Below, one piece after another: positions 37,718 to 47,001 of a stretch of DNA of 64,000 nucleotides. The stretch comes from Streptomyces sp. SN-593 (GTDB lineage Bacteria; Actinomycetota; Actinomycetes; Streptomycetales; Streptomycetaceae). The stretch covers positions 6,321,001 to 6,385,000 of the forward strand of contig NZ_AP018365.1 of the NCBI RefSeq assembly GCF_016756395.1. Reading direction: 5' to 3'. The notes under the pieces are model-generated. The model was not told where the DNA came from. It saw only the letters and a program-made list of their open reading frames with translations, and did not search any database. Position 1 is the stretch's first letter, and each line of letters opens with the position of its first letter. The position numbers and the translations under genes are program-made.

Positions 37718-38227
37718 ATGACCGACACCGCGCGGGCGCGGAAGCTCGCGGACCGCATCCGGGTCGTGGTCGCCGAGACCCTCCAGCGGCGGATCAAGGA
37801 CCCGCGGCTGGGGTACGTGACGATCACCGACACCCGGGTCACCGGTGACCTGCGGGAGGCGACGGTCTTCTACACGGTCTACGGCGACGACGAGGAGCGC
37901 GCCGCCTCCGCCGCCGCCCTGGAGAGCGCGAAGGGCGTGCTGCGCTCGGAGGTCGGCCGGCAGACCGGGGTGCGCTTCACGCCCACCCTGGCGTTCGTCG
38001 CCGACGCGCTGCCCGACAACGCCCGCACCATCGACGACCTGCTGGCCAAGGCCCGCGCGGCCGACGAGCAGGTGCGCAAGACCGCCACCGACGCGCAGTA
38101 CGCCGGCGACGCCGACCCGTACCGCAAGCCGGCCGAGGAGGACGACGACCTCGACGACGCGGCCGGCGACGGCGCCGACGGCCCGGCCGCCGCGGCCGGC
38201 GACGAGGACGGTCGCGGCCAGGCATGA
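37718..38227 (+). CDS. rbfA: 30S ribosome-binding factor RbfA
   Basis: 169 residues. The KH-like core covers residues 1-120: RIRVVVAETLQRRIKDPRLGYVTITDTRVTGDLREATVFYTVYGD and VRFTPTLAFVADALPDNARTIDDLL. It binds the 30S platform during maturation of 16S rRNA. The last 40 residues are an acidic, disordered tail. Its stop overlaps the truB start by 4 bases (ATGA). Confidence 0.95.
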   Translation: MTDTARARKLADRIRVVVAETLQRRIKDPRLGYVTITDTRVTGDLREATVFYTVYGDDEERAASAAALESAKGVLRSEVGRQTGVRFTPTLAFVADALPDNARTIDDLLAKARAADEQVRKTATDAQYAGDADPYRKPAEEDDDLDDAAGDGADGPAAAAGDEDGRGQA

Positions 38228-39120
38228 GTCCCAGGAAGGAAGGCCCGTCGGGCTTGGTCGTCGTCGACAAGCCCGGGGGGCTCACCTCGCACGGCGTGGT
38301 GTCCCGGATGCGCCGGCTGGCCGGCACCCGGCGGGTCGGCCACGCCGGCACCCTCGACCCGATGGCCACCGGCGTGCTGGTGATCGGGGTGGAGCGCGCC
38401 ACCCGGCTGCTCGGACACCTCGCGCTCACCGAGAAGGAGTACGCGGCCACCATCCGGCTCGGCCGGACCACCGTCACCGACGACGCCGAGGGCGAGGTCA
38501 CCGCGGAGGTGTCCGCCGCCGGGGTCACCCGGACCGCCGTGGACGCGGGGGTCGCCGCGCTCACCGGGGCGATCCTCCAGGTGCCCTCCAAGGTCAGCGC
38601 GATCAAGGTCGACGGGGTGCGGTCCTACACCCGGGTGCGCGAGGGCGAGGAGTTCGAGCTCGCCGCCCGGCCGGTGACGGTCAGTGCGTTCACGGTGGGC
38701 GAGGTGCGGGTGCCCGACGGCGCGCCGGACCTGCTGGACATCGACGTGACCGTGACCTGCTCCTCCGGCACGTACATCCGGGCACTGGCCCGGGACCTCG
38801 GCGCCGGACTCGGCGTCGGCGGCCACCTCACGGCGCTGCGCCGCACCCGGGTCGGGCCGTACGACCTGACGGGCGCGCGCACCCTGGAGCAACTGGAGGA
38901 GGCGTTCGAGGTACTGCCGATCGAACGGGCCGCCGCCGCGGCCTTCCCGCGCTGGGACGTCGACGCCGACCAGGCGCGGCTGCTCGGCAACGGGGTCAGG
39001 ATCGCCACGCCCGCCCTCGGCCCGGGTACCCACGCGGCGTTCGGGCCCGACGGGCGCTTCCTGGCACTGGTCGAGGAGCACCAGGGCCGCGCGAAGATCG
39101 TCGCGGGCTTCGGGCAGTAG
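38224..39120 (+). CDS. truB: tRNA pseudouridine(55) synthase TruB
   Basis: 298 residues. The catalytic motif is RVGHAGTLDPMATGVLVIGV with the active Asp in LDP; SGLVVVDKPGGLTSHGVV is the family start, and VTVTCSSGTYIRALARDLG is the third conserved block. It makes pseudouridine 55 in the T-loop of tRNAs. A C-terminal PUA-like region ends at AKIVAGFGQ. It is translationally coupled to rbfA and followed by a hairpin. Confidence 0.95.
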   Translation: MSPRKEGPSGLVVVDKPGGLTSHGVVSRMRRLAGTRRVGHAGTLDPMATGVLVIGVERATRLLGHLALTEKEYAATIRLGRTTVTDDAEGEVTAEVSAAGVTRTAVDAGVAALTGAILQVPSKVSAIKVDGVRSYTRVREGEEFELAARPVTVSAFTVGEVRVPDGAPDLLDIDVTVTCSSGTYIRALARDLGAGLGVGGHLTALRRTRVGPYDLTGARTLEQLEEAFEVLPIERAAAAAFPRWDVDADQARLLGNGVRIATPALGPGTHAAFGPDGRFLALVEEHQGRAKIVAGFGQ

Positions 39121-39127
39121 TTCCGGG

Positions 39128-39152
39128 GGGCGGGGCGCGCGCCGCCCCGCCC
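39128..39152 (+). terminator. terminator hairpin after truB
   Basis: Perfect 10-bp arms (39128-39137/39143-39152) around a 5-base loop, 8 bases after the truB stop. The remainder of the 435-base gap up to 39555 holds no gene apart from the promoter at 39469-39497. Confidence 0.7.
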
Positions 39153-39468
39153 GTACCCGGTTCTGCCCCTCCCGCGGCCGTGACCTGGCGGCACCGGTCC
39201 GCTCCGCGGCCCGTGCTCAGCGCGTCGTCCCGCCGGTTCAGCCCGCCGGCCCGCCGGCCGGTCCGCCCGCCGTGCGGCTGCCGCGCCGTGCGGGGACGCC
39301 TCGCCTCCGCCGTGCGGCGGGACCGCCTGTCCCCTTGGCCGTCCCGCCCCACGACCCCCTCCACCCCCCCTGGGCTGTCCCTATCCATCCAGGCCCCCGA
39401 AATCACCCGGATGGACGGGCGCTCGGAGTGAACGCGGGGTCGCACGGGGGCGCGTTCTCCCGGTGATC

Positions 39469-39497
39469 TTGGCACCGGACCTACCGCCCCCTACCGT
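39469..39497 (+). promoter_or_regulatory. promoter of the trypsin/STAND-like gene
   Basis: TTGGCA (39469-39474), a 17-base spacer and TACCGT (39492-39497) make a good match to a streptomycete housekeeping promoter. The predicted transcript start near 39504 gives a leader of about 50 bases with GGGGGAG before the ATG at 39556. Confidence 0.55.
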
Positions 39498-39555
39498 CGA
39501 TAGCGGGACGAAACGGGGTGCAGGGGGGCGCGGGTGGAGTGGGGGAGAACCGGTC

Positions 39556-42500
39556 ATGACAGTGGTGCGCAGTGGTGGAAGGACCCGGGGGCGGGCCGGG
39601 CACGCCGGTGAACAGGCCGGCGGACGGACCGGCGCGCCGGACGGCGCGACCGGTGCCGACGGCGGCGCGGGCGCGCTCATCCGGGTCTGTGACCTGGCCG
39701 GACGCCCGCGCGGCACCGGCTTCCTGGCCGACCGGGAGGGCACCTTGGTCACCAGCCACGAGGCGGTCGACGGGCTCGCCCGCCTGGTGCTGCACGCCCC
39801 GGGCGAGCAGGTGTGCCTGGTCGAGGCCGAGGCGGTCACCCCCTTGCCGGGGTGCGGCCTCGCGCTGGTGGCGACCGAGGGGCTCGACGTGCGCCCCCTG
39901 CCGATCGCGCCCGCCGGCTCCGTCTCCGGCCACCGCGAGCGCCGCGCGGTGCTGCGGCTGCCCCGACCCGTCCCGGCGACCGTGCTGGGCACCACCGCGG
40001 TCACGTACACCGCCACCGACCGCTTCCACCTGCTGGAGGGGGTCCACGAACTGGCTCTCGACGGCGCCGACCTGGCGGAGGCCGGCCCCCAGGCGTCCGG
40101 TACCCCGGTCGTCGACGCGGCGACCGGCGCCGTGCTCGCGGTGGTGGTCACCGCCCTGCATGCCGGGCACCGCGCCGGCGGCTTCGCGGTGCCGTTGCAC
40201 ACCGCCTCCGCGCCCGCGCCGCTGGCCGAGCTGATCTGCCGGTCCGCCGCGACCGTGCCGGCGTACGGCGCGCACCTCAACCTCGCCGGTGCCCTGCACC
40301 TGGCCGACACGGCCGTGGACTGCGCCGCCGTCGCTCCGGAACCGTGGCGGGACCCGGTGGCGAGACCCGGCACCGCCGCCGCCCTCGACCGCTTCCTCAG
40401 CCGTCGCGGCGAAGCCGCCCCGCTCGCCTGCGGGCTGGTCGGCGAGCCCGGCACCGGCCGCAGCACCGAACTCGCCGCGCTGGCCGACCGCCGGCGCCGG
40501 GACGCCGACCCGGCGCCGACGGTCTGGTTGCGCGGCGCCGATCTGCGCCCCGGGGACGGCAGCGTCAAGGACGCCGTGGAGCGCGCGCTGCGCGCCGCCG
40601 TCCGGGTGGTCGACACCGAGCACCGGCGCACCCCCGGACGGCCGTCGCGGGCCCCGTCGGCGTACGTCCCGGCGGACCCCGCCGAGGAGGTCGCCTTCCT
40701 CGCCCGCGCCGCAGGCCGCCCGCTGGCCGTCCTGCTCGACGCGCCCGAGGAGATGCCGCCCGTCCTCGCCCACGAACTCGCCGGGTGGATCGCGGCCACC
40801 GCCGGCTGGCTGCGCACCAGCAGGGCCCGGCTGGTCGTGGCCTGCCGCCCGGAGTTCTGGGAGCAGGCCGGCGCGCTGATCCCGGCCGAGCTGCTGTACG
40901 ACCCGCCGGCCGTGGCGGGTGGCGGCACCAACGGTGGCGCGGGCAGTGGGGCGGGTGGCGGACCGAGCGGTGGCGCGGACAGCGGGACGCGCGGTGCGCT
41001 GGGCCGTACGGCGGGTGGCGGCACCGGCGCACCGGGCGAACCGGGCGTCTGCGCGCGGCCGTTGCCGCCCTGCGTGCGGATGGGGGACCTGGCCGGACTG
41101 CAGGCGGCCGAGGCGCGGGAGCGGCACGACCTGCCCGACGGCGCGCTGCGCGCCCAGGACGCGGGGCACCCGCTGGCGCTGCGGATGCTGTCCCGGTTGC
41201 GGACCGAGATCGGCGCGTGCGCCGAGGAGGGGCCGCCGCCGAGCCGCGCGGAGGTCTTCGCGGCGTACCTGGACGCCGCGTGCCTGCGGATCGCCGTCCG
41301 GCTGGGCGCCGAGACCCCCGCCTCGCCGCCGGTCCGCGGCCGCGGGCTGCGCCGGCTGGCCGCCCGGGTGGCCGGGCAGGCGCACGAAGCGGCCCGGCGC
41401 TGCCTCGGCCCCGGCCAGGGAGAGCTGGACCGCGAGGCGTTCGAGGAACTGTTCCCCTGGCGTACGGGCTGGGCCTCCGCGGTGCTCGCGGAGGGCCTGC
41501 TCGTGCCGGCGGGCGCGGGCTACCGCTTCGCCCACGAGGAGTTCGGCGACTGGATCCAGTCCCTCCACCTCGACCTGCCCTCGGCGCTGAACGCCCTGGT
41601 GCACCGCTGGTCGCCCTGCCCCGGGCACCCCCTGCCGCCCGTCGTGCCCGGGGACGCGCCGGTCCGGCTCCCCTCGCGGACCGCCGGGCGCTGCGCGGGG
41701 GCGGGCACCGGAGCGCGGGTCCTGGCGGGGCTCGGTGGTGCGGCCGGCCGGTCGGCCGCGGTGCCGCCGGTACCGCCCGCGCCGCCGGTCGGACCGTCCG
41801 GCCGGCCCCGCTCGCTGCCGGTGCCCCGGCACCGGGCCGGGCCGGTGGTCGGGGCGCTGCTGCTCGCACCGCCCGGCGCGCTGGCGGAGCATCTCGGGGC
41901 GCTGGTCGAGGTCCTGGACGACGGGCGGACCGGGGAGCCCGGCCCGTGGGCCCCCTGGTCCCGTCCGCCGGGGCCGGCCTCCGTCCCACCGCCCGCGGCC
42001 TCCGTACGGGCGCCGGCCGGGCCGGGCTCCGGCGGCGCGGAGGGCGAGGCGGACCTGGAGGCGGACACCGTCCCCAACGCCCGGGGCCGGGCCCTGGTAC
42101 GGACGCGGGGACCGGGACCGAGACCGGGGCCGGGGCCGGGGGAGTCCCCGCGGGAGGTCGTGGCCCCCGGGCCGCCCGGAGAGGCCCGCCGCAGGAGCGA
42201 GGCGCAGTGGTGGGCCGCGCACCTGCTGCGGGAGGCGCTGCTGCGGGTCGGGGACGCCGGGCCGCTGGTGCCCGTGCTGCGCGCATTGGCCGGTCGGATC
42301 GTCGTGCGCGCGATCGCGGTCGGCGGCTTCGTGCCGGAACACCTGGGCGCGCTGGGCGGGTTCGGGCCGTGGTTCTGGCGCGCGCTGCCGCTTCCGGTCC
42401 CCGACCGGCTGGAGTTGCTGAGGGTGCTGCTCCCGGCCGACGGTCCGCCCGGCGCGGGGCAGCAGGACCGGTTCCTGGGCGTGGTGGCGGGGCTGGTGCG

Positions 42501-43944
42501 CGAGCAGGGCGGGCAGGCGGTGCCCGCCGTGTGCGGCTGGTTCGACGACGACCGCCCGCTCCAGGCGGCGCACCCGTTCGCCGTCGGCGGGCGCCTGACC
42601 GTGGCCTGCGCCGCGCAGGCCCTGCTGCACACTCACAGCCGCCGTGCCCCTCAGACGCTGACCGAGGCCCTGGTGGACGCCGGGCACCCCGGCGCCGACG
42701 CGGTGCTCGCCGCACTCGCCGAGGACGACCCGGGCGCGGTGTGCCGGGCCGTCGACCGATGGGCGCACGACCCGCGCCCGGACCGCCGGGTGGCCGCTGC
42801 CACGTACGGCGCCCGGGTCGCACGCTTCGCCCGCGGTCCCGCCGACCGCGAATTGCTGCGCTACGCGGCGCTCGCGCTGCTCGCCCGGGCCGACGAGACC
42901 GGTCTGCACGGCGCCGCGCTGGGGGTGCTGGTCCGCGACTCCGCGACTCGGGTGCGCTACCTGCCGGCCGCGCTGCGCGGCTTCGCGGCGGGCGACCCCG
43001 GCCTGGCCCCCGACGCGCTCGTGGAGGCGATGGACACGCACCCCGAGATGGTGCTCGACGCTTTCCGGACACGATTGCGGGAGGCGGGCGGGGCACTCCC
43101 GAGCCGGGACGGTGACCGTAGCCGGGACGGTGACCGGAGTCGGGACGGTGACCGGAGGCCGGACGCAGGTCGGGACAGGGACGGCGGTCGGGACAGGGAC
43201 GGCGGTGCGGCCGGCCACCTCCCGGGCACCCCCATGGGCACCGCCCCCGGCGCCGAGCCGGGCGCGGCCGGGGGCGCCGCCGGGAGTGCCGCCGCCCGAA
43301 CGGGCGCTGCGGGCGGGAGACGTCCGGTGGGTCCGCCGGGCGGAGCCGAGGGCCGTGCGGCGGCGCGGGCGGCCGAGGTGCTCGCCGCGCTGGCCGCCGT
43401 CAGGGAGCCGGTCCTCGCCCGCCGGGCCGCCGTCCTCGTCCAGGACCACCTCCAGCAGCACCCGGAGGCCGCGCCGGACGTCGCCCGGTACCTCGACCTG
43501 CGGCTCGAACACGGCCCGGGCGCCCGCCCGTTGCTGCTCCACGTCACCGCGGAGCTGTTGCGCGACCATCCCGCACCCGTCCGGGCCGCCCTGCTGCCCG
43601 TCTTCGCGACCCCCGGCACCCACCTCTCCCAGCCGCTGCGCCACGAACTGCTCGACGCGGCCCTGGAGACCGAGCGCGACGCCGACGTGCTCGCCGCACT
43701 CCTCGCCGCCGCGGCCCGCGCCGCCCCCACCCAGCACCCCCTGCTCACCCGCGACCTCGTCCACCGGCTGGCCCTGCTGATGACCCGCACCCCCGAGGGC
43801 GCCGTCCGCTTCGACCGCACCGTCGTCGCCCTCGCCGCGGACCACGCCGCCTTCGCCCACCTGTTGCGCACCTGGCTCACCGACGTCACCTGGGACGCGC
43901 TGCTGGGCCCGAGCGCCCGGCACGACCTCCTCGTGGCCTCCTGA
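39556..43944 (+). CDS. large trypsin-like peptidase-domain / STAND-like NTPase protein
   Basis: 1462 residues from the ATG at 39556, which has GGGGGAG 7 bases upstream. Residues 40-230 look like a trypsin-like domain: GTGFLADREGTLVTSHEAV with His68, and QASGTPVVDAATGAVLAVVV with Ser181. The position expected for the catalytic Asp reads GLALV (Gly101). An NTPase follows: GLVGEPGTGRST (293-304, Arg replacing the Walker A Lys), LAVLLDAPEEM (Walker B), RARLVVACRPEFWEQ (STAND/NACHT-like). The remaining 1000 residues are Ala/Leu-rich helical repeats broken by low-complexity inserts. No signal peptide. A regulatory or sensor protein is likely; function is unknown. Confidence 0.7.
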   Translation: MTVVRSGGRTRGRAGHAGEQAGGRTGAPDGATGADGGAGALIRVCDLAGRPRGTGFLADREGTLVTSHEAVDGLARLVLHAPGEQVCLVEAEAVTPLPGCGLALVATEGLDVRPLPIAPAGSVSGHRERRAVLRLPRPVPATVLGTTAVTYTATDRFHLLEGVHELALDGADLAEAGPQASGTPVVDAATGAVLAVVVTALHAGHRAGGFAVPLHTASAPAPLAELICRSAATVPAYGAHLNLAGALHLADTAVDCAAVAPEPWRDPVARPGTAAALDRFLSRRGEAAPLACGLVGEPGTGRSTELAALADRRRRDADPAPTVWLRGADLRPGDGSVKDAVERALRAAVRVVDTEHRRTPGRPSRAPSAYVPADPAEEVAFLARAAGRPLAVLLDAPEEMPPVLAHELAGWIAATAGWLRTSRARLVVACRPEFWEQAGALIPAELLYDPPAVAGGGTNGGAGSGAGGGPSGGADSGTRGALGRTAGGGTGAPGEPGVCARPLPPCVRMGDLAGLQAAEARERHDLPDGALRAQDAGHPLALRMLSRLRTEIGACAEEGPPPSRAEVFAAYLDAACLRIAVRLGAETPASPPVRGRGLRRLAARVAGQAHEAARRCLGPGQGELDREAFEELFPWRTGWASAVLAEGLLVPAGAGYRFAHEEFGDWIQSLHLDLPSALNALVHRWSPCPGHPLPPVVPGDAPVRLPSRTAGRCAGAGTGARVLAGLGGAAGRSAAVPPVPPAPPVGPSGRPRSLPVPRHRAGPVVGALLLAPPGALAEHLGALVEVLDDGRTGEPGPWAPWSRPPGPASVPPPAASVRAPAGPGSGGAEGEADLEADTVPNARGRALVRTRGPGPRPGPGPGESPREVVAPGPPGEARRRSEAQWWAAHLLREALLRVGDAGPLVPVLRALAGRIVVRAIAVGGFVPEHLGALGGFGPWFWRALPLPVPDRLELLRVLLPADGPPGAGQQDRFLGVVAGLVREQGGQAVPAVCGWFDDDRPLQAAHPFAVGGRLTVACAAQALLHTHSRRAPQTLTEALVDAGHPGADAVLAALAEDDPGAVCRAVDRWAHDPRPDRRVAAATYGARVARFARGPADRELLRYAALALLARADETGLHGAALGVLVRDSATRVRYLPAALRGFAAGDPGLAPDALVEAMDTHPEMVLDAFRTRLREAGGALPSRDGDRSRDGDRSRDGDRRPDAGRDRDGGRDRDGGAAGHLPGTPMGTAPGAEPGAAGGAAGSAAARTGAAGGRRPVGPPGGAEGRAAARAAEVLAALAAVREPVLARRAAVLVQDHLQQHPEAAPDVARYLDLRLEHGPGARPLLLHVTAELLRDHPAPVRAALLPVFATPGTHLSQPLRHELLDAALETERDADVLAALLAAAARAAPTQHPLLTRDLVHRLALLMTRTPEGAVRFDRTVVALAADHAAFAHLLRTWLTDVTWDALLGPSARHDLLVAS
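43105..43206 (+). repeat. 18-bp minisatellite inside the trypsin/STAND-like gene
   Basis: CGGGACGGTGACCG units start at 43105, 43123 and 43141, and a diverged unit CGGGACAGGGACGG starts at 43171 and 43189, all in an 18-bp register. They encode an RDGDRS/RDRDGG-type charged linker in frame. Confidence 0.85.
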
Positions 43945-44160
43945 GCCGGGCGGCGGGCCGCCGTGCCGCGCCCCGCGCCGGTCCGTGGCCGGAACACGGC
44001 GGTCGGACTCCGCGGCGAGGCAACCCGGCGGCGACGGCGGAAGGTCTCCGGGGTGAAGAAGCGTTGTCCTTACGGGTAGGGGCTGTTGGGGGCGGTCGTG
44101 CGGCTGCGACCGGTTGTCCCGGGCGTCCCGAAGGGCGGCGACCGCCGGAAGGAGCAGGCA

Positions 44161-47001
44161 ATGGGCATGGGGATCGAGGCAGAAAGCGCCACCGCCCTGG
44201 CGGTGGCGCCGCTGGACACCGCCGTGGCCGCCGACCCGTCCGTGGCGGGCGCGAAGGCGGCGAACCTCGCGCGGGCCGCCGCCGCGGGACTGCCGGTGCT
44301 GCCCGGTTTCGTGCTGGTCGCCGCCGACCGGGCGCCGGACGCCCCCGCGGGCACCGAAGCGCTCCGGTCCGCGTGGGAGCGGCTGGTGGCGAGCACCGCG
44401 CGGGCGGCGGCCGCGGCAGGCGGGGATGTCCAGGCCGCGGGCGCGGAATCGTCCGCGGGCGCCGAATCGTCCGCAGGAACGGGACCGTCCTCAGGACCGC
44501 ACCTCTCCGCGGGAACGCGACCGCACCCGTCCCCAGGACCGCAACTGTCCGTAGGACCCGAACCGGACGGTGTGGCACCCGCGCGGGACGCGGAGGCAGG
44601 TGGCACGGTACCGGGCGCGGAGCGCGTCGCACTCGTGGTGCGCTCCTCCTCCGCCCACGAGGACACCGAGGACTCCTCGATGGCCGGCCGCTTCGACTCG
44701 GTGCTCGACGTGCGCGGCTGGGACGCCTTCACCCGGGCGGTCCGCCGGGTGCTGGACTCCGCGCTGCGGGTCGCCCCGGACGGCGGCGCGGACACCGGCC
44801 ACCCGATGCACGGGATGGCGGTGCTGGTGCAGCCGATGCTCCAAGCGGCCGCCGGCGGGGTGATGTTCGGGGCAGACCCGGTCGAGGGACGGTACGACCA
44901 CATCCTGGTCAGCGCGGTCACCGGCGGCCCCGACCGGCTCGTGGACGGCAGTACCCAGGGCGTGCGCTACCAGCTCACCCGCCGCGGGCGCCTGCTGCGC
45001 GCCGAGCCGCCGCAGCCGCACGGCGGCGGCCCGCTCGGCCGCCGCCGGCTGGCCCAGCTCGTCCGGCTGGCCCGTCGCACCGAGAAGGTCTACGGCGGCC
45101 CGCAGGACGTCGAGTTCGGGTTCGACGCCGCCGGCCGGCTCTGGCTCTTCCAGGCCCGGCCGATCACGGCGATGGCGGCCCGCCCGGCGCGCGGCGCGCG
45201 GCTGCTGGGGCCCGGGCCGGTCGCCGAGACCCTGCCGGGCGTGCTCCAGCCGCTGGAGGAGGACCTGTGGCTGGCCCCGATGAACCAGGGCCTCACCCTC
45301 GCCTTGGACATCGCGGGCGCCGCGCCCCGCCGCAAGCTGCGCCGGCTGCCGGTGGCCACCGCGGTGGACGGCCGGGCCGCGGCCGACCTGGCGCTGCTCG
45401 GTGCGGTGCCCGCCGCGCACCCGGTGCTCGACTTCATCAACCCCGCGCCCGGCGCGCGCCGGGCCGCCGCGGCCTGGCGGGTCGGCCGGCTGCGGACGGC
45501 GCTGCCGCTGCTCGCCCGGGACCTGATGGCCGACGTCGACCGGCAGTTGCACTCGTTCGCCGCGCCCCGGCAGATGCTCAGCGGCGAGTTGCTGACCGCG
45601 GTCGCCTGGGGCCGTACGGTGCTCGCGTCGCTGCACGCGCAGGAGTCCCTGGCCGGCGCGCTGCTGGACACCGACGCCGGGAGCACCGCCGCGGGCGAGG
45701 CGCTGGCCGTGCTCGCCGAGGGGCGCGAGAGCGGCCGTACCGACCGCGAGCTGGTCCGCCGTCAGCCGGTGCTGCTGGCCCTGCTGCCGCCGTCGCTCGG
45801 CGCGCACGCGGACCTGCCCGAGCACGTCGGCTGGAACGGGGTGCCGCGCGGGGTCGGCTTCCTCTCCGTCCGGGAGGGGCTGCGGCTGCGCATCCGGTGG
45901 GTCCAGGAGATGCAGGCGTCGATGGTGCGGGAGATCGGCGGCCGGATCGACGCGCACTGCCCGACCGACGAGCGGGGGCGGATCGCCCAGTTGCGCTGGC
46001 AGGAGCTGACGGCGGTGGCCGACGGCGGGGCCCGCCCCGCCGACCTCGCCGAGCGGCGGCCGCGCCCGCCGGCCGCGCCCCTTCCGGCGGCCTTCCGGCT
46101 GGGCGCCGACGGCCGGCCGCAGGCGGTGCGGACCGGGCGCGGCCGTGGAGGCGCGGAGGGCGGCGGCCAAGGCGCGGGCGGCGGCGGCCAAGGCGCGGGC
46201 GGCGGCCACGGCACGGGTACCGCGTGGGACGGCGAGGGGCCGCGCCCGCCGCACCCGGTGCTGGTCGTCCGCACCCTCGATCCCGCGCTCGCGCCGCTGC
46301 TGCCGGGGCTGGCCGGGCTGGTCGCCGAGACCGGCAGCGTGCTCTCCCACCTGGCGGTGCTCGCCCGCGAATACCACGTGCCGACCGCGGTGGGCGTGGC
46401 GCACGCCGTCGAGCGCTACGGCCCGGGCACGGCCCTGACGGTGGACGGCGCGACCGGCGCGGTCGAGGCGGTGCGGCCCGCCGGAAGGCCCGGGACCGCG
46501 GCCGAGGGCGGCCCGGAGCGAGAGGCGGCGCCCCCGCCCCACCGCGCCGCCGGGCCCGACGAGGGCGCCGGGCCCGCCGCCGGCCCGGGGCCCGAGGGAG
46601 GCGGCGGGCCGGACTCCGGCTCCGCCACCCGCCCCGGCCGCGACGCGGGCCACGGCTCCGGGGCGGGCTCCGATGCCGCTTCGGACACCGGCCCGGACCG
46701 CGGCCCCGGCTCCGGCCGTGGCGAGGGCCATGACGCTGGCCATGACGACGGCCCGGACGAGGGCCGCGGGTCCGTTCCCGCGGGCGACGGCCCCGACGAG
46801 CAGCCGGCCGCACCCGTCGGCGTGCCGGCGGCCCGGTCCGCGCCTCCGTCGGACGCCGACCGGTCCGCCGCGCCCGGGGGCCCCGCGGACCCGGACACGC
46901 CGTCCACGTCGCAGAGACCGCAGGAGCCGCGCGACTCGGAGGGACCGGAGCGCCCCGGCGCCACCCGCGGCGCATCCCGGGGCAAGGGGGCCGCGGCATG
47001 A
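44161..47001 (+). CDS. PEP-utilising/pyruvate phosphate dikinase-like enzyme (rifampin-phosphotransferase-like architecture)
   Basis: 946 residues; ATG at 44161 with AAGGAG upstream. An N-terminal ATP-binding PPDK-type domain carries Lys32 (GAKAANL), Arg161 (VVRSSSAHEDTEDSSMAGRF), DVEFGFD and LFQARPIT. A middle domain begins VAETLPGVLQPLEEDLWLA. The C-terminal swivel domain has the phosphocarrier His in ETGSVLSHLAVLAREYHVP. This order (ATP-grasp, middle, His domain) matches rifampin phosphotransferase and PEP synthase. A repeat-derived loop (about 90-150) interrupts the first domain, and the last 160 residues are disordered Gly/Pro/Asp-rich. It is coupled to a membrane protein gene. Substrate unknown. 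Confidence 0.8.
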   Translation: MGMGIEAESATALAVAPLDTAVAADPSVAGAKAANLARAAAAGLPVLPGFVLVAADRAPDAPAGTEALRSAWERLVASTARAAAAAGGDVQAAGAESSAGAESSAGTGPSSGPHLSAGTRPHPSPGPQLSVGPEPDGVAPARDAEAGGTVPGAERVALVVRSSSAHEDTEDSSMAGRFDSVLDVRGWDAFTRAVRRVLDSALRVAPDGGADTGHPMHGMAVLVQPMLQAAAGGVMFGADPVEGRYDHILVSAVTGGPDRLVDGSTQGVRYQLTRRGRLLRAEPPQPHGGGPLGRRRLAQLVRLARRTEKVYGGPQDVEFGFDAAGRLWLFQARPITAMAARPARGARLLGPGPVAETLPGVLQPLEEDLWLAPMNQGLTLALDIAGAAPRRKLRRLPVATAVDGRAAADLALLGAVPAAHPVLDFINPAPGARRAAAAWRVGRLRTALPLLARDLMADVDRQLHSFAAPRQMLSGELLTAVAWGRTVLASLHAQESLAGALLDTDAGSTAAGEALAVLAEGRESGRTDRELVRRQPVLLALLPPSLGAHADLPEHVGWNGVPRGVGFLSVREGLRLRIRWVQEMQASMVREIGGRIDAHCPTDERGRIAQLRWQELTAVADGGARPADLAERRPRPPAAPLPAAFRLGADGRPQAVRTGRGRGGAEGGGQGAGGGGQGAGGGHGTGTAWDGEGPRPPHPVLVVRTLDPALAPLLPGLAGLVAETGSVLSHLAVLAREYHVPTAVGVAHAVERYGPGTALTVDGATGAVEAVRPAGRPGTAAEGGPEREAAPPPHRAAGPDEGAGPAAGPGPEGGGGPDSGSATRPGRDAGHGSGAGSDAASDTGPDRGPGSGRGEGHDAGHDDGPDEGRGSVPAGDGPDEQPAAPVGVPAARSAPPSDADRSAAPGGPADPDTPSTSQRPQEPRDSEGPERPGATRGASRGKGAAA
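44443..44556 (+). repeat. degenerate 18-bp minisatellite inside the PEP-utilising gene
   Basis: Units start at 44443, 44461, 44479, 44497, 44515 (24 bases) and 44539, each ending in TCCxCxGGx. They encode six-residue repeats AESSAG, AESSAG, TGPSSG, PHLSAG, TRPHPSPG, PQLSVG, inserted between two conserved parts of the ATP-binding domain. Confidence 0.8.

Noticed and set aside
39463..39555. An earlier GTG start (39463) for the trypsin/STAND-like protein
   Set aside because: The extra 31 codons would start upstream of the predicted -35 and -10 elements, and the GTG lacks a ribosome-binding site; the ATG at 39556 has GGGGGAG at good spacing.
39481..43923. A 1480-residue open frame antisense to the trypsin/STAND-like gene
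   Set aside because: In DNA this GC-rich, stop codons are rare in several frames. The antisense product is low-complexity Arg/Gly/Val sequence without domains, whereas the plus-strand frame has recognisable motifs, a promoter and a ribosome-binding site.
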